DNA of 16,967 bases from JAKZSU01 sp047517485 (GCA_047517485.1 JAKZSU010000090.1:1-16967), one strand, 5' to 3'. Positions 6,490-14,828 are shown, counted from the stretch's first letter. Program-made: numbers and translations. Notes: a model not told the origin generated them from the letters alone.

Positions 6490-7761
6490 CTAGGTTTTCG
6501 GTTCGATAATCGCCTGCATCACCAGATTGCGCAGCAGCATGCGGTAGTGGAGGCGGTGTTTGACGCTTTGCATCATGTAGACCACGACCATCCGCTCGAC
6601 CGGATCAATCCAGAAATAGGTGCCGGCATAACCGCCCCAGAAATACTCGCCCCTGGAGCCGGGCCAGGGTGATTCGCCGGTGGCAAGACGGACCCCGAAG
6701 CCGAGGCCGAAACCGTAGCCGGGGCCGGGAAGATAACGCGTGCCGGCCTTGCTGATTTCGCCGCCGAGATGATCGGACGCCATATAGGCGACGGTCTTGG
6801 GGCCGAGGATGCGCGCGCCGTCGAGGACCCCGCCGTTAAGCATCATCTGGCAGAAGCGGGCGTAATCGGCGGCGGTCGACATCAGCCCGTGGCCGCCGGC
6901 GAGCATCGCCGGCTTTTCGGTAACGTCGAGCAAATCGTCGATCTCGCCGGTCTGGAGATCGGGTTGCGGCTGGGCGACCCGACCTTGTTTCGCCGGCGGC
7001 ACCCAGAAGGCGGTGTCGTCCATGCCGAGCGGCGCGAGCACCCGGGCGCGCAGGAATTCATCAACCGGTTGGTTGGCCGCCTTCTCCATGAGCGCGCCGA
7101 GCACGTCGGTGGAGCGACTGTAGTCCCAGGTCGTTCCCGGCTGCCAGAGCAGCGGCAGCTTGGCGATTTCGTCGGCATAGTCGGCGACCGTGTGGGCGCG
7201 CGAAAAATCCGCGACACCGGCGTCCTTGTAGAGCTCCTTGACCGGACCCTTGCCGATGAAGGCGTAGGTCAGCCCCGAGGTATGGCGCAACAGGTCGTGC
7301 ACTTTGATCGGCCGATCCGCCGGCACGATTTCCAAGCCTTCCCCGCCGGTCGCGGTGACGCCAACCGTCATCTCGGCGAACGCCGGCAGATATTTCGCTA
7401 TCGGCTCGGAGAGATAGAGGCTGCCCTCCTCGACCAAGGCCATGGCGCCGACCGAGAAGATCGGCTTGGTCATCGAATAGATGCGGAAGATCGAGTCGCG
7501 CTGCATCGCCAAGCCGGCGGCGCGGTCGCGGTAGCCGAGCGCCTGGTGATAGGCCACCTTGCCGTCGCGCGCGACCAGGATGACCGCACCGGGAATGATC
7601 CCAGCCGCGATATCGGCGGTGAACTTCGCCGTAATCCGTTCGAGGCGCGCTGACGAAAGGCCCACCGACTCGGGCGTGGTCGCCTGCATCGGCGCCGCGA
7701 GCGCGCTTACACCGATGAAAGTCGCGATAAAAACCAAGCCAACGCCAAGCAACCGCGTCAT
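6490..7761 (-). CDS. serine hydrolase, class C beta-lactamase / esterase family
   Basis: Exported 423-aa serine hydrolase of the beta-lactamase/DD-peptidase/esterase superfamily. The start is ATG 7761, preceded by GGAAG at good spacing; an ATG 63 bp further upstream would put charged residues before the signal peptide. Signal peptide is residues 1-23 (LLGVGLVFIATFIGVSALA, then APMQ). The nucleophile motif is SMTK (Ser96, Lys99). Tyr214 in WDYSRSTDVLG matches the second catalytic motif. The third box is likely the HxG equivalent in WGGYAGTYFW near residue 375. Members act as esterases, peptidases or hydrolases, rarely true antibiotic beta-lactamases, so resistance should not be assumed. It converges on the broken cyclase gene with only 9 bp between stops, and lies 83 bp downstream of the GGDEF gene on the same strand. 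Confidence 0.9.
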   Translation of the reverse strand: MTRLLGVGLVFIATFIGVSALAAPMQATTPESVGLSSARLERITAKFTADIAAGIIPGAVILVARDGKVAYHQALGYRDRAAGLAMQRDSIFRIYSMTKPIFSVGAMALVEEGSLYLSEPIAKYLPAFAEMTVGVTATGGEGLEIVPADRPIKVHDLLRHTSGLTYAFIGKGPVKELYKDAGVADFSRAHTVADYADEIAKLPLLWQPGTTWDYSRSTDVLGALMEKAANQPVDEFLRARVLAPLGMDDTAFWVPPAKQGRVAQPQPDLQTGEIDDLLDVTEKPAMLAGGHGLMSTAADYARFCQMMLNGGVLDGARILGPKTVAYMASDHLGGEISKAGTRYLPGPGYGFGLGFGVRLATGESPWPGSRGEYFWGGYAGTYFWIDPVERMVVVYMMQSVKHRLHYRMLLRNLVMQAIIEPKT

Positions 7762-7844
7762 ATCGTTCTTCCTTTTCGTGTGACACCGCCTCTCCCGCGG
7801 CGAACGGGAGGCAAAGGCTATCACAAGAATGGAATCGCGGCGCG

Positions 7845-9194
7845 TCAGGAAGCGGGCGCGGGGGTGACCTTGCGGACGACGTCGCGGCGTTGACGGCGTT
7901 GCTTGTTTTCGTACATTTGCGTATCGGCGCGATTGACCAGATTGTCGATCGCGGTCGGCGAGTCGGGGTCGTAGCGCGCGACCCCGATGCTGGCGGACAG
8001 GATATAGCTACGACCGCTATCCGCGTTGAAGCCGACCAGCGCGGTCTGCAGCCGCTGGATAATGCCGTCGGAGCGGAACGGCGAGCCTTCGGTAACCAAA
8101 GCGACGAATTCGTCGCCGCCGATGCGACCGACCACATCGGAATCGCGGAAGGTGTCGCGCATCAGGCCGGCCATATCCTTGATCGCCTGGTCGCCCTCGG
8201 CGTGGCCGAGCTGATCGTTGATCGCCTTGAGGCCGTCGAGATCGACGAAAACCGCGAGCATCGAGCGTTTTTCGCGGGTCGCGCTCTTGAGCTGCTGCTC
8301 GGCGAGAGTGAGAAAACCACGCCGGTTGCTCAAACCGGTGAGTTCGTCGCGCACCGCCATCCACATCAATTCGTCGCGCATCTGAACCCGTTCGGTCACA
8401 TCCATGCCGATGCACACGACATTGCCGATCCGCCCATCCGCGTTGCGCACCGTGGTCGAGTTCCATTCGAGGGTCAGCGGCCGGCCGTCCTTGTGGTTGA
8501 CCATCATTTCGTGGGCGATCAGGTCCTCGTTGCGCAGCAGGTCGCGCGCCGCGTCGAGTTGGCCCGACTTAGCATTCGGCGCCAGCACCGTCCACCAGTC
8601 CTTACCCAACAAGTCGTCGGGTTTAAAGCCGGTGATATCGCTGACCGCCTCGTTGACGAAAATCGCCTCGCCATCGGGTGAAAGCTCGCAAACGATCACC
8701 GGAAGATGGTTGACGAGTTCGCGATAGCGGGCCTCGGAGACGCGAAAGGCGCGTTCGACCTGGCGTCGTTGGCGGGCTTCTTCGTACAGTCGGGTGGCGT
8801 GGCGAATCGAGGCGTCGAGGATTTCCGCGGTCAGGCTGCCCTTGGCGATATAGTCGGTGGCACCGGACTTCATCGCCTCGACCGCGACCGCCTCGTCACC
8901 CTGCCCGGTGAGCATGACGATCGGGCGGTCGAAACCGTCATTACGGACTATGCGCAGCAAGTCCAACCCGGTATCGGCGCCCAAATGATAGTCGAAGAAA
9001 CACAGGTCGAAACCCGCGCCGTCGAGCTTGCGGCGCGCATCCTCCATATTGTCGACATGCTCGAAGCCGCTCATCGGCGCGGCCCGGCCGAGCAGCGCAC
9101 CGAACAGCACCACGTCGTCGGGATCGTCCTCGACCAGGAGGATTTTCAGCCCGACCATGCCGGCGCGCCCGCCGCCGGCCGCATCAGCCGACAT
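7845..9194 (-). CDS. response regulator with receiver, PAS and GGDEF domains (diguanylate cyclase)
   Basis: 449-aa cytoplasmic regulator predicted to make cyclic di-GMP when phosphorylated. The receiver domain spans about 15-135: acidic pocket EDD at 22-24, phospho-acceptor Asp68 (CFFDYH), conserved Lys118. A PAS domain follows at about 150-270 (SEARYRELVNHLPVIV to VVCIGMDVTERV). The GGDEF domain is about 280-440, with intact GGDEF at 359-363 and an RxxD inhibitory site (RDSD, 350-353) five residues before it, so feedback inhibition by product is expected. No EAL domain is present. The ATG overlaps the end of the upstream kinase gene by 11 bp (ATGTCGGCTGA), so the two are translationally coupled and the kinase is the probable phosphodonor. 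Confidence 0.93.
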   Translation of the reverse strand: MSADAAGGGRAGMVGLKILLVEDDPDDVVLFGALLGRAAPMSGFEHVDNMEDARRKLDGAGFDLCFFDYHLGADTGLDLLRIVRNDGFDRPIVMLTGQGDEAVAVEAMKSGATDYIAKGSLTAEILDASIRHATRLYEEARQRRQVERAFRVSEARYRELVNHLPVIVCELSPDGEAIFVNEAVSDITGFKPDDLLGKDWWTVLAPNAKSGQLDAARDLLRNEDLIAHEMMVNHKDGRPLTLEWNSTTVRNADGRIGNVVCIGMDVTERVQMRDELMWMAVRDELTGLSNRRGFLTLAEQQLKSATREKRSMLAVFVDLDGLKAINDQLGHAEGDQAIKDMAGLMRDTFRDSDVVGRIGGDEFVALVTEGSPFRSDGIIQRLQTALVGFNADSGRSYILSASIGVARYDPDSPTAIDNLVNRADTQMYENKQRRQRRDVVRKVTPAPAS

Positions 9195-10089
9195 TTTCGG
9201 ATCTCCCGGCGTTCAACAATTCGGCGGCCACGACATGCTCGCGATCCGGAAGCGTCACGACGAACGTACTGCCGGCATCGGGCTCGCTGAGGACTTCGAC
9301 GTCACCGCCATGACGGCGGGCGATCTTGCGGACGATCGCCAGGCCCATGCCGGTGCCTTCGTACTTACCTTGCCCGTGCAGGCGGCGAAACGGCTCGAAG
9401 ACCCGGGTGGCGAATTTCGATTTGAAGCCGATGCCGTTGTCGGAAACAGTCAATTGAGTGGTCCCGTCTTCGAGCGCCTGCGCCGCGACCTTGACCACCG
9501 GGCGACGGTCCGGATGGTGGAACTTGAGCGCGTTCGAGATCAAATTTTGGAACAGTTGGCGCATTTGCACGGTATCGACCACCAATTTGGGCAGGGATCC
9601 GACCTCGACGGTGCCTTTTTCGCGGCGAATTTGCTCGCCGAGATCTGACACCACCGAGTCCACCAGATCCGCAAGATCGGTCGGCTCGAAGGATTTCGCC
9701 TGACTCGTCACCCGGGCGTAGCGCACCAGGTCGCCGATGAGTTCGAGCATGCGCTCGCTGGCACCCTGCATGCGATCGAGATAATCGCGCCCGCCGCCAC
9801 CCAAGGCGTCGCCGTGCTCATCGGTCAGCATGCGGCCAAAGGCGAGAACTTTGCGCAACGGCTCCTGCAAATCGTGGCCGGCGATGGTGGCGAATTGATC
9901 GAGCTCGGCGTTGGATTCGTTCAACGCGGCATTCTTGTCGTCGAGCTCCTTGTAAAGCGCCCACATGACTTTGTGCGCCTCATCGAGCTGACGCCTGAGG
10001 TCCGCGATATCGTCACCATTGGCGGCGTCGCACCCACTTTCCGTCGGCGCGGTCGATTGTGGCTTACTGATTCTGTCTTCACCGTGCAT
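9184..10089 (-). CDS. soluble sensor histidine kinase
   Basis: 301-aa histidine kinase with no membrane segment. An N-terminal coiled-coil-like helix (about 28-66) leads into the dimerisation/phosphotransfer helix with His72 in FATIAGHDLQEPLRKV. The ATPase domain has the N box with Asn186 (QNLISNALKFH), G1 box DNGIGF (217-222) and G2 box GTGMGLAI (245-252). There is no PAS, GAF or other sensor domain, so the signal is either sensed through the short N-terminal region or received from a partner. The H-box resembles phytochrome-like kinases. GGGAAG sits a few bases before ATG 10089. It is coupled by an 11-bp overlap to the receiver-GGDEF gene, its likely cognate regulator. Confidence 0.93.
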   Translation of the reverse strand: MHGEDRISKPQSTAPTESGCDAANGDDIADLRRQLDEAHKVMWALYKELDDKNAALNESNAELDQFATIAGHDLQEPLRKVLAFGRMLTDEHGDALGGGGRDYLDRMQGASERMLELIGDLVRYARVTSQAKSFEPTDLADLVDSVVSDLGEQIRREKGTVEVGSLPKLVVDTVQMRQLFQNLISNALKFHHPDRRPVVKVAAQALEDGTTQLTVSDNGIGFKSKFATRVFEPFRRLHGQGKYEGTGMGLAIVRKIARRHGGDVEVLSEPDAGSTFVVTLPDREHVVAAELLNAGRSENVG

Positions 10090-10177
10090 CGGTGCTTCCC
10101 GCCAAGTGTCGTCCGGCCAACCCGTTGTGCAAGAGTCAGCAATGGCCGGCCCAGTTCCCGCTGGAGCCGAGCCAATA

Positions 10178-10191
10178 CCTATTAATATAGG
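10178..10191. promoter_or_regulatory. AT-rich palindrome between MORN and kinase genes
   Basis: CCTATTAATATAGG is an AT-rich near-palindrome of 14 bp in the 138-bp gap upstream of the kinase gene. On the minus strand it contains TATATT, which could act as a -10 element, though no clear -35 is seen. It could equally be an operator. Evidence is weak. Confidence 0.2.
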
Positions 10192-10227
10192 CTTGAGAAG
10201 GCACTCAGGCGAACAAATCCAATCCGA

Positions 10228-11187
10228 TCAGAATTCGCCCTCGATCCGGTGGCCGTCGGGATAGATCCACACCGCCTTGCCAGAGGGTTTGCCGCCAACA
10301 TAGGTCACTTCGACCTGCGTCCCGTCCTGATAGAGCAGTTTTCCGGGCCCCTCCTGGACATCGTTGACGAACGATCCCTCGAAACGGTCGCCATTGGGGT
10401 ACTGGATCTCGCCCTTGCCTTGGCGTCGACCCGCGACGTAGTCGCCGACATAAGTCACGCCGTCGGCCTGAACATAGGTACCGCGACCACTGCGTTTACC
10501 GTCTTTATAGCCACCGGTGTAGGTATCGCCATTGGCCATTTTGAAGGTCCCGTCGCCGTCACGCCGGCCACCAACGAAGGCGCCGTCATAGACATGGCCC
10601 TCGGCATATTCGAGGCGTCCCTTGCCGTCCATTTCGCCGTCTTTGAAATTCCCGACGTAGCGATCGCCGCTGGCAAAGCGCAATTCGCCCTGGCCGTCGC
10701 GCCGGCCATCGACGAACGGCCCCTCGTAGACCGCGCCATTGGCGAAGGTCAGTTTGCCGGACCCGCTCATCTGGCCATTCTGGAAGCCTCCTTCGTACTT
10801 GCTACCGTTGCCAAACCAGAACACCCCCTGGCCATGCCGCTCGCCATTCTCGAACATGCCCTCGTAGCGGTCGCCGTTGGCGTAGACGAAACTCCCCTGG
10901 CCGGTGATCTGATCGTCGACGAAGGCGCCTTCATAGACACCGCCGTTGGCGTAGGTGATCTTGCCTTGTCCGTTCATCCGCCCGTTGCCGAGCTCGCCCT
11001 CATAGACGCTGCCGCTCGGAAACGTGATTTTGCCGCTTTTCAGCGAATCCGGCGAAATCACTTCTTCGTCTTGCGCCCAAGCGGTCGCGGTCGATGCGAT
11101 CACTCCAAGGCTGAGCACGAGCGCCCCAATTGCTCCGACCGCGGCAGACCGCAGCCCTTTCGCGAATGGCCTGTACATGTCCGACAT
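10228..11187 (-). CDS. exported MORN-repeat protein
   Basis: 319-aa protein with a signal peptide (about 1-39, ending near TATAWA-QDEE) followed by eleven consecutive MORN units. Each is exactly 23 residues with the pattern YEGxF-xxG-xxxGxG-xxxxxxG, from YEGELGNGRMNGQG to the weaker VEVTYVGGKPSGKA, then a partial IEGEF at the C-terminus. MORN arrays form elongated beta-hairpin sheets that bind lipids, peptidoglycan or proteins. In bacteria they are often exported and of unknown role. GGAGG lies just before ATG 11187. It precedes the kinase gene by 138 bp on the same strand; a shared transcript is possible but not shown. No enzymatic domain is fused to it. Confidence 0.9.
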   Translation of the reverse strand: MSDMYRPFAKGLRSAAVGAIGALVLSLGVIASTATAWAQDEEVISPDSLKSGKITFPSGSVYEGELGNGRMNGQGKITYANGGVYEGAFVDDQITGQGSFVYANGDRYEGMFENGERHGQGVFWFGNGSKYEGGFQNGQMSGSGKLTFANGAVYEGPFVDGRRDGQGELRFASGDRYVGNFKDGEMDGKGRLEYAEGHVYDGAFVGGRRDGDGTFKMANGDTYTGGYKDGKRSGRGTYVQADGVTYVGDYVAGRRQGKGEIQYPNGDRFEGSFVNDVQEGPGKLLYQDGTQVEVTYVGGKPSGKAVWIYPDGHRIEGEF

Positions 11188-11310
11188 ATCCTCCCTCCCT
11201 GGGCCGCGACGTGGCGGCGACGACGTGTCGCGCGATCCACGATAATCCCGCGGGTCCGGGTTCGTCCCTTGTTGCGACCCCTTTTTAGCAAGCGACGGCG
11301 ACGAACGCCA

Positions 11311-12576
11311 TCATAGCCGCCAAATTCGCACCGCGTCGGAAAAGCTTCGGTCGCGCCAAACCCCGCGAATGTCCGCCACCAAGCCGCCCGGCGCCAACAG
11401 CGATTCGACCGCGCCGGTGTCCCACGCTTGATACGCGGCGTGACCGACGGTCAGCACCAGCGCGCCGTATTCGCCGCGTCCTTCGTCAACCATTTCAAAG
11501 CCGTACTCGCGCCTCACGTCGTCGACATCGGCCAAGGGGTCGTGGATATCGACCTCGATGCCAAACGACCGGAGTTCGCGCACCACGTCGGCGCTGCCCG
11601 AATTGCGGATGTCGCGGACGTTTTCCTTAAACGTCACGCCGAGAACCAGACAGCGCTTGGGCACCGGATCGGCCATCAGGTGTTGCGCCACTTTGCGGCC
11701 GACGAACTGGCCCATGGTGTCGTTGATCCGCCGCCCGGCGAGAATCACCTCGGGATGATAGCCGGCGATTTCCGACGCGTAGGTCAGATAATAGGGGTCC
11801 ACCCCGATGCAGTGACCGCCCACCAGACCAGGGCGGAACGGGAGAAAATTCCATTTTGTCGAAGCTGCGTCGAGGACCGCCCCGGTATCGAGACCGAGAC
11901 GATCGAAGATCAGCGCCAATTCATTGACGAAGGCGATATTGATGTCGCGCTGGGCGTTCTCGATCACCTTCGCGGCCTCGGCGGTTCGGATGTCCACCGC
12001 CTCGAACACCGACCCGATGGCACCGTAAAGTGCGCACAACGCGGCCGTCACGGGCGCGGTCTGCCCGGCCACGACCTTGGTAATATTTTCCAGCCCATGA
12101 TCGGGATCGCCGGGATTGATTCGTTCCGGCGAATACCCGAGCCAGAAATCCGCGCCCGCGATCAAACCCAATTCGGCGGCGAGAATTGGGCCGCAAACAT
12201 CCTCGACCGTGCCCGGATAGACCGTCGATTCGAGGACCACGATCGCGTCTCGACCAAGCGCCTTGCCGACCGTGCGGCACGCCGCCTCGACGGCACCCAG
12301 ATCGGGTTTTCGCGCCGCGTCAACCGGCGTCGGCACGGTGATGACGTAGACATCATGATCTTGGAGCGCGGCCGGATCGGCGGTGAATATCGCCGCGGTC
12401 TCGTTGAGCGCCGCCGCGGTGACCTCGCCGGACCGGTCCTCCCCAGCGCCGAGTTCGTCAATTCGGCCAGTGTCGATGTCGAAACCGGTGACCCGGCGGC
12501 CCGCGGCGGCCATCGCGATCGCCAAGGGCAATCCGACATAACCGAGACCAATCACTGCGAGACTGTCGATTTTCAT
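11311..12576 (-). CDS. nucleotide sugar (UDP-sugar) 6-dehydrogenase, TviB/WbpO type
   Basis: Oxidises C6 of a UDP-hexose or UDP-HexNAc to the uronic acid using two NAD+. The start ATG 12576 gives 421 aa beginning MKIDSLAVIGLGYVGLPLAI, the N-terminal Rossmann motif; the open frame continues 15 codons upstream with no homologous sequence. The catalytic Cys256 lies in LVGGHCIGVDPYYLT. Lys203 (AEAAKVIEN) and the STVYPGT motif (about 117-123) are also conserved. The HCIGVDPYYLT form and YSPERINPGD resemble UDP-N-acetyl-galactosamine/glucosamine dehydrogenases (TviB, WbpO, WecC) more than UDP-glucose dehydrogenase, but substrate choice is an inference. The product would supply an acidic sugar for capsule, O-antigen or exopolysaccharide. 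It is divergent from apt. Confidence 0.9.
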   Translation of the reverse strand: MKIDSLAVIGLGYVGLPLAIAMAAAGRRVTGFDIDTGRIDELGAGEDRSGEVTAAALNETAAIFTADPAALQDHDVYVITVPTPVDAARKPDLGAVEAACRTVGKALGRDAIVVLESTVYPGTVEDVCGPILAAELGLIAGADFWLGYSPERINPGDPDHGLENITKVVAGQTAPVTAALCALYGAIGSVFEAVDIRTAEAAKVIENAQRDINIAFVNELALIFDRLGLDTGAVLDAASTKWNFLPFRPGLVGGHCIGVDPYYLTYASEIAGYHPEVILAGRRINDTMGQFVGRKVAQHLMADPVPKRCLVLGVTFKENVRDIRNSGSADVVRELRSFGIEVDIHDPLADVDDVRREYGFEMVDEGRGEYGALVLTVGHAAYQAWDTGAVESLLAPGGLVADIRGVWRDRSFSDAVRIWRL

Positions 12577-12687
12577 GGCCGTCCAAATCAATTGAAGAAA
12601 GATTATTGAGCAACGCTGCATCGCCGGCGTCGGCTATTGTAGACTGCCGCGCCAAGCCAACAAGCGTCCTATACCGTGGAGCCGCCG
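12577..12687. promoter_or_regulatory. divergent promoter region of sugar dehydrogenase and apt
   Basis: 111 bp separate the two divergent start codons, so both promoters must lie here or overlap the coding ends. GGAG at 12678-12681 is the apt ribosome binding site, 6 nt before ATG 12688. I could not pick a confident -35/-10 pair. Confidence 0.45.
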
Positions 12688-13215
12688 ATGACCATCAGAT
12701 CCCTTATACGTACGATCCCGGATTATCCCAAGGCAGGAATCATGTTTCGCGACATCACCACCGTGCTCGCCGATCCGCGAGGATTCCGTACCACGATAAA
12801 CGATCTGGTCAATCGCTACACCGGACAGCCGATCGACAAGGTCGCGGGTGTCGAGGCCCGCGGCTTCATCCTCGGGGCGCCGATCGCGCATCAGTTGGGG
12901 GTCGGCTTCATTCCGGTGCGCAAATCCGGCAAGTTGCCGGGCGACACCCTCGAGCACCACTACGACCTCGAATACGGCACCGACACCATCGAAATACACA
13001 CCGACGCGATCACCAAGGGCGACCGGGTGCTGCTGGTCGACGATCTGATCGCCACCGGCGGGACGGCCGAGGCGGCGGCGAACCTGATCGAAAAATCAGG
13101 CGGCGTGGTGGTCGAGTGCTGCTTCATGGTCGATCTCCCCGATGTCGGCGGCCGCGCGCGGCTGGAGACCGCCGGCTACAAAGTGTTTTCGCTATGCGCG
13201 TTCGAGGGCGATTGA
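12688..13215 (+). CDS. apt: adenine phosphoribosyltransferase
   Basis: Salvages adenine to AMP with PRPP. The product is 175 aa, the normal size. I chose ATG 12688 because GGAG lies 6 nt upstream and MTIRSLIRTIPDYPKAGIMF is the usual N-terminus; an in-frame GTG at 12676 would add four residues. Conserved blocks are KAGIMFRDIT (15-24), VEARGF (55-60), and the PRPP-binding loop LLVDDLIATGGT (115-126). It ends 16 nt before rmlD and probably shares its transcript. Housekeeping gene with no oddities. Confidence 0.96.
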   Translation: MTIRSLIRTIPDYPKAGIMFRDITTVLADPRGFRTTINDLVNRYTGQPIDKVAGVEARGFILGAPIAHQLGVGFIPVRKSGKLPGDTLEHHYDLEYGTDTIEIHTDAITKGDRVLLVDDLIATGGTAEAAANLIEKSGGVVVECCFMVDLPDVGGRARLETAGYKVFSLCAFEGD

Positions 13216-13231
13216 CCGGCAGCACGGTTGA

Positions 13232-14146
13232 ATGAACAACCCCACCGTTCTGGTCCTCGGCGCCGGCGGGCAAATCGGCCGCGCGCGGTGCAGCGCACCG
13301 GCGCCGGCTGGATTGCAAATCATCGGCCGCACCCGCGACCAGGCCGATATCACCGACACCGGGTTAGTCGAAGCGGCGATTGGCGAGGTCGCGGCCGATC
13401 TGATCATTAATGCCGCCGCCTATACCGCGGTCGATCAAGCGGAGAGCGAAGCCGAGGCAGCCTTCGCGGTCAATCGCGATGGCGCCGCGATCGTTGCCGA
13501 ATGCTGCGCCAAGGCCGGGTGTCCGCTGATTCACCTGTCCACCGATTATGTGTTCGACGGCGAGAAACCCGGCCCTTATCGCGAGGACGATGCGATCGCG
13601 CCGATCGGCGTCTATGGCCGGTCGAAAGCCGCCGGAGAAGTGGCTGTCGGCGAAAAGTGGGACCGGGCGGTGATCGTGCGCACCGCGTGGGTCTTCAGTG
13701 CCCAGCAGAATAACTTCCTGACCACCATGCTGCGCCTCGGCGGCGAACGTGACGCGGTATCCGTAATCGCCGACCAGCGCGGCGGGCCGACCGCGGCCGC
13801 GGATATTGCGACGGCGGTTTTGGCCATCGCCCCGGCGGTTTTGGCCATCGCCCCGGCGATCCTCGACGGCAAACAGGATGGATTTGGCGTGTTTCATTAT
13901 TGCGGCGCACCGACCACGACGTGGTACGGTTTTGCGCAAGCCATATTCGAGGTTGCCGAACGCCTTGGCTTGGCGGTCCCGAAGGACGTGGTGCCGATCA
14001 CCACGAAGGACTATCCGACTCCGGCCCGCCGACCCGCCAATTCCGTCCTCGATTGCCGACGAATCGCCGAGACTTATGGCATCACGCAGCCCGATTGGCG
14101 CACCAGACTGCGGCATTATTTGGCGAGCCTGACAAAAGAAAAGTGA
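13232..14146 (+). CDS. rmlD: dTDP-4-dehydrorhamnose reductase (RmlD)
   Basis: Final step of dTDP-L-rhamnose synthesis, reducing the 4-keto group with NAD(P)H. 304 aa, the family length. The N-terminal Rossmann loop is GAGGQIGR (10-17). Other family blocks are INAAAYTAVDQAE (59-71), HLSTDYVFDG (101-110) and the catalytic YGRSK (Tyr128, Lys132). Residues 195-208 are a perfect in-frame duplication AVLAIAP-AVLAIAP from a 21-bp tandem repeat. The segment after GQIGRA (RCSAPAPAGL) is less typical but keeps the usual spacing. rmlA, rmlB and rmlC are not in this window. It sits 16 nt after apt, an unusual partner. The product would feed rhamnose into surface polysaccharide. Confidence 0.92.
   Translation: MNNPTVLVLGAGGQIGRARCSAPAPAGLQIIGRTRDQADITDTGLVEAAIGEVAADLIINAAAYTAVDQAESEAEAAFAVNRDGAAIVAECCAKAGCPLIHLSTDYVFDGEKPGPYREDDAIAPIGVYGRSKAAGEVAVGEKWDRAVIVRTAWVFSAQQNNFLTTMLRLGGERDAVSVIADQRGGPTAAADIATAVLAIAPAVLAIAPAILDGKQDGFGVFHYCGAPTTTWYGFAQAIFEVAERLGLAVPKDVVPITTKDYPTPARRPANSVLDCRRIAETYGITQPDWRTRLRHYLASLTKEK
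13814..13855 (+). repeat. perfect 21-bp tandem duplication inside rmlD
   Basis: Two identical 21-bp units (13814-13834, 13835-13855; each starts GCGGTTTTGGCC) encode AVLAIAP twice. The frame is kept. The identity of the two units suggests a recent slippage event. Confidence 0.9.
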
Positions 14147-14194
14147 CCGCCGCGCGCGCGACGGGCACTCTCGATGCGGCGTACCCGGGGAAGG

Positions 14195-14686
14195 TCAGCC
14201 GTTAACGATTTCCCAAGAGCCGTCGGGCCGGCGACAAGCCGTGCCATATCCCGACTCGGTCTGTCCGCCGACCGTGATGGTTTGCTGGAACTCGCGACAA
14301 TATTGTCCGGTATCGGCCTGATAGGTCCGGGTCGGCGTGTAGCTGCCCTGGTTGCCGCTATCCGGGTTGACCCAGGAGGTGGTCTCACCCGTCGGCACCG
14401 ACTCCATCGAAGTCTGATACGACTGGGCGGCGTACGCCTGGTCGGCCTTGTCGAGCGAGCGACCGACTTCATTACCGAGCAAACCACCGAGCAGCACTCC
14501 GGCGCCAACCGCAACGAGCTGGCCCGTACCGCTGCCGATTTGCGACCCGGCGAGACCGCCTAGACCGGCTCCGACCAGCGTTCCACCAAGCTGTTTGTTG
14601 CCTTGGCCTTCAAGGCAGCCCGTCATGGCGACTGCCAACGTGCCGGCGACCAGCAAACGAGCAAGTTTCGATTGAGCAGTTTTCAT
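14195..14686 (-). CDS. 17-kDa surface antigen-like lipoprotein with glycine zipper
   Basis: 163-aa envelope lipoprotein related to the rickettsial 17-kDa antigen / RT0821-Lpp0805 family. The start is ATG 14686 (MKTAQSKLARLLVAG); a GAAGGG lies about 10 nt upstream. A lipoprotein signal ends in AVAMTGC, so Cys22 is the probable lipid anchor. A glycine zipper follows (GGTLVGAGLGGLAGSQIGSG, then GAGVLLGGLLGNEVGRSLD, about residues 34-78), a segment likely to insert in membrane. The C-terminal domain has TPTRTYQ, GQYCREFQQT and a Cys pair (YCREF, TACRRPDGSWEIV). Function is unclear; the family belongs to the outer membrane. It is transcribed alone and has a CRP-like palindrome about 124 bp upstream of the start. 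Confidence 0.9.
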   Translation of the reverse strand: MKTAQSKLARLLVAGTLAVAMTGCLEGQGNKQLGGTLVGAGLGGLAGSQIGSGTGQLVAVGAGVLLGGLLGNEVGRSLDKADQAYAAQSYQTSMESVPTGETTSWVNPDSGNQGSYTPTRTYQADTGQYCREFQQTITVGGQTESGYGTACRRPDGSWEIVNG

Positions 14687-14802
14687 GGCGTAGTATCCCT
14701 TCGCGAGTTCATTAATCAATAAGTCGGCGCAACTATAGATGCACTTACCTGAACGGAAGCTGAACCCGATGAAGGCAAAAAACCGCCAAATAGTGGGTTT
14801 TG

Positions 14803-14818
14803 TGTGACCCTGGTCACA
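14803..14818. promoter_or_regulatory. CRP/FNR-type operator, perfect palindrome
   Basis: TGTGACCCTGGTCACA matches the CRP consensus TGTGA-N6-TCACA exactly and is fully symmetric in its 7-bp arms. It lies in the gap between the gmhA stop (14829) and the lipoprotein gene start (14686), centred about 124 bp upstream of that start. It could also act as a gmhA transcript terminator stem, but no T-run follows on the minus strand. Confidence 0.5.
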
Positions 14819-14828
14819 TTAGAATCGC

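Noticed and set aside
6769..7653. 294-codon open frame on the plus strand
   Set aside because: Antisense to the serine hydrolase with its SMTK and YSRS motifs; no domain of its own.
7787..7810. CTCCCG/CGGGAG hairpin as terminator between the GGDEF and hydrolase genes
   Set aside because: The stem is short with a bulge and no T-run; it may fold but there is not enough to call it.
7061..8137. 358-codon open frame on the minus strand
   Set aside because: It overlaps two well-supported genes in another frame on the same strand, has no domain and is rich in Arg and Ala as expected for a shadow frame in GC-rich DNA.
10249..11316. 355-codon open frame on the plus strand
   Set aside because: It is the complement of the MORN array and only mirrors its repeat structure.
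11428..12609. 393-codon open frame on the plus strand
   Set aside because: It lies fully opposite the sugar dehydrogenase gene, whose motifs are unmistakable; the translation is composition-driven.
14772..14818. terminator for gmhA
   Set aside because: The AAAACC/GGTTTT pairing is only 6 bp and the TGTGACC hairpin has no T-run on the minus strand; the CRP-type reading is a better match.
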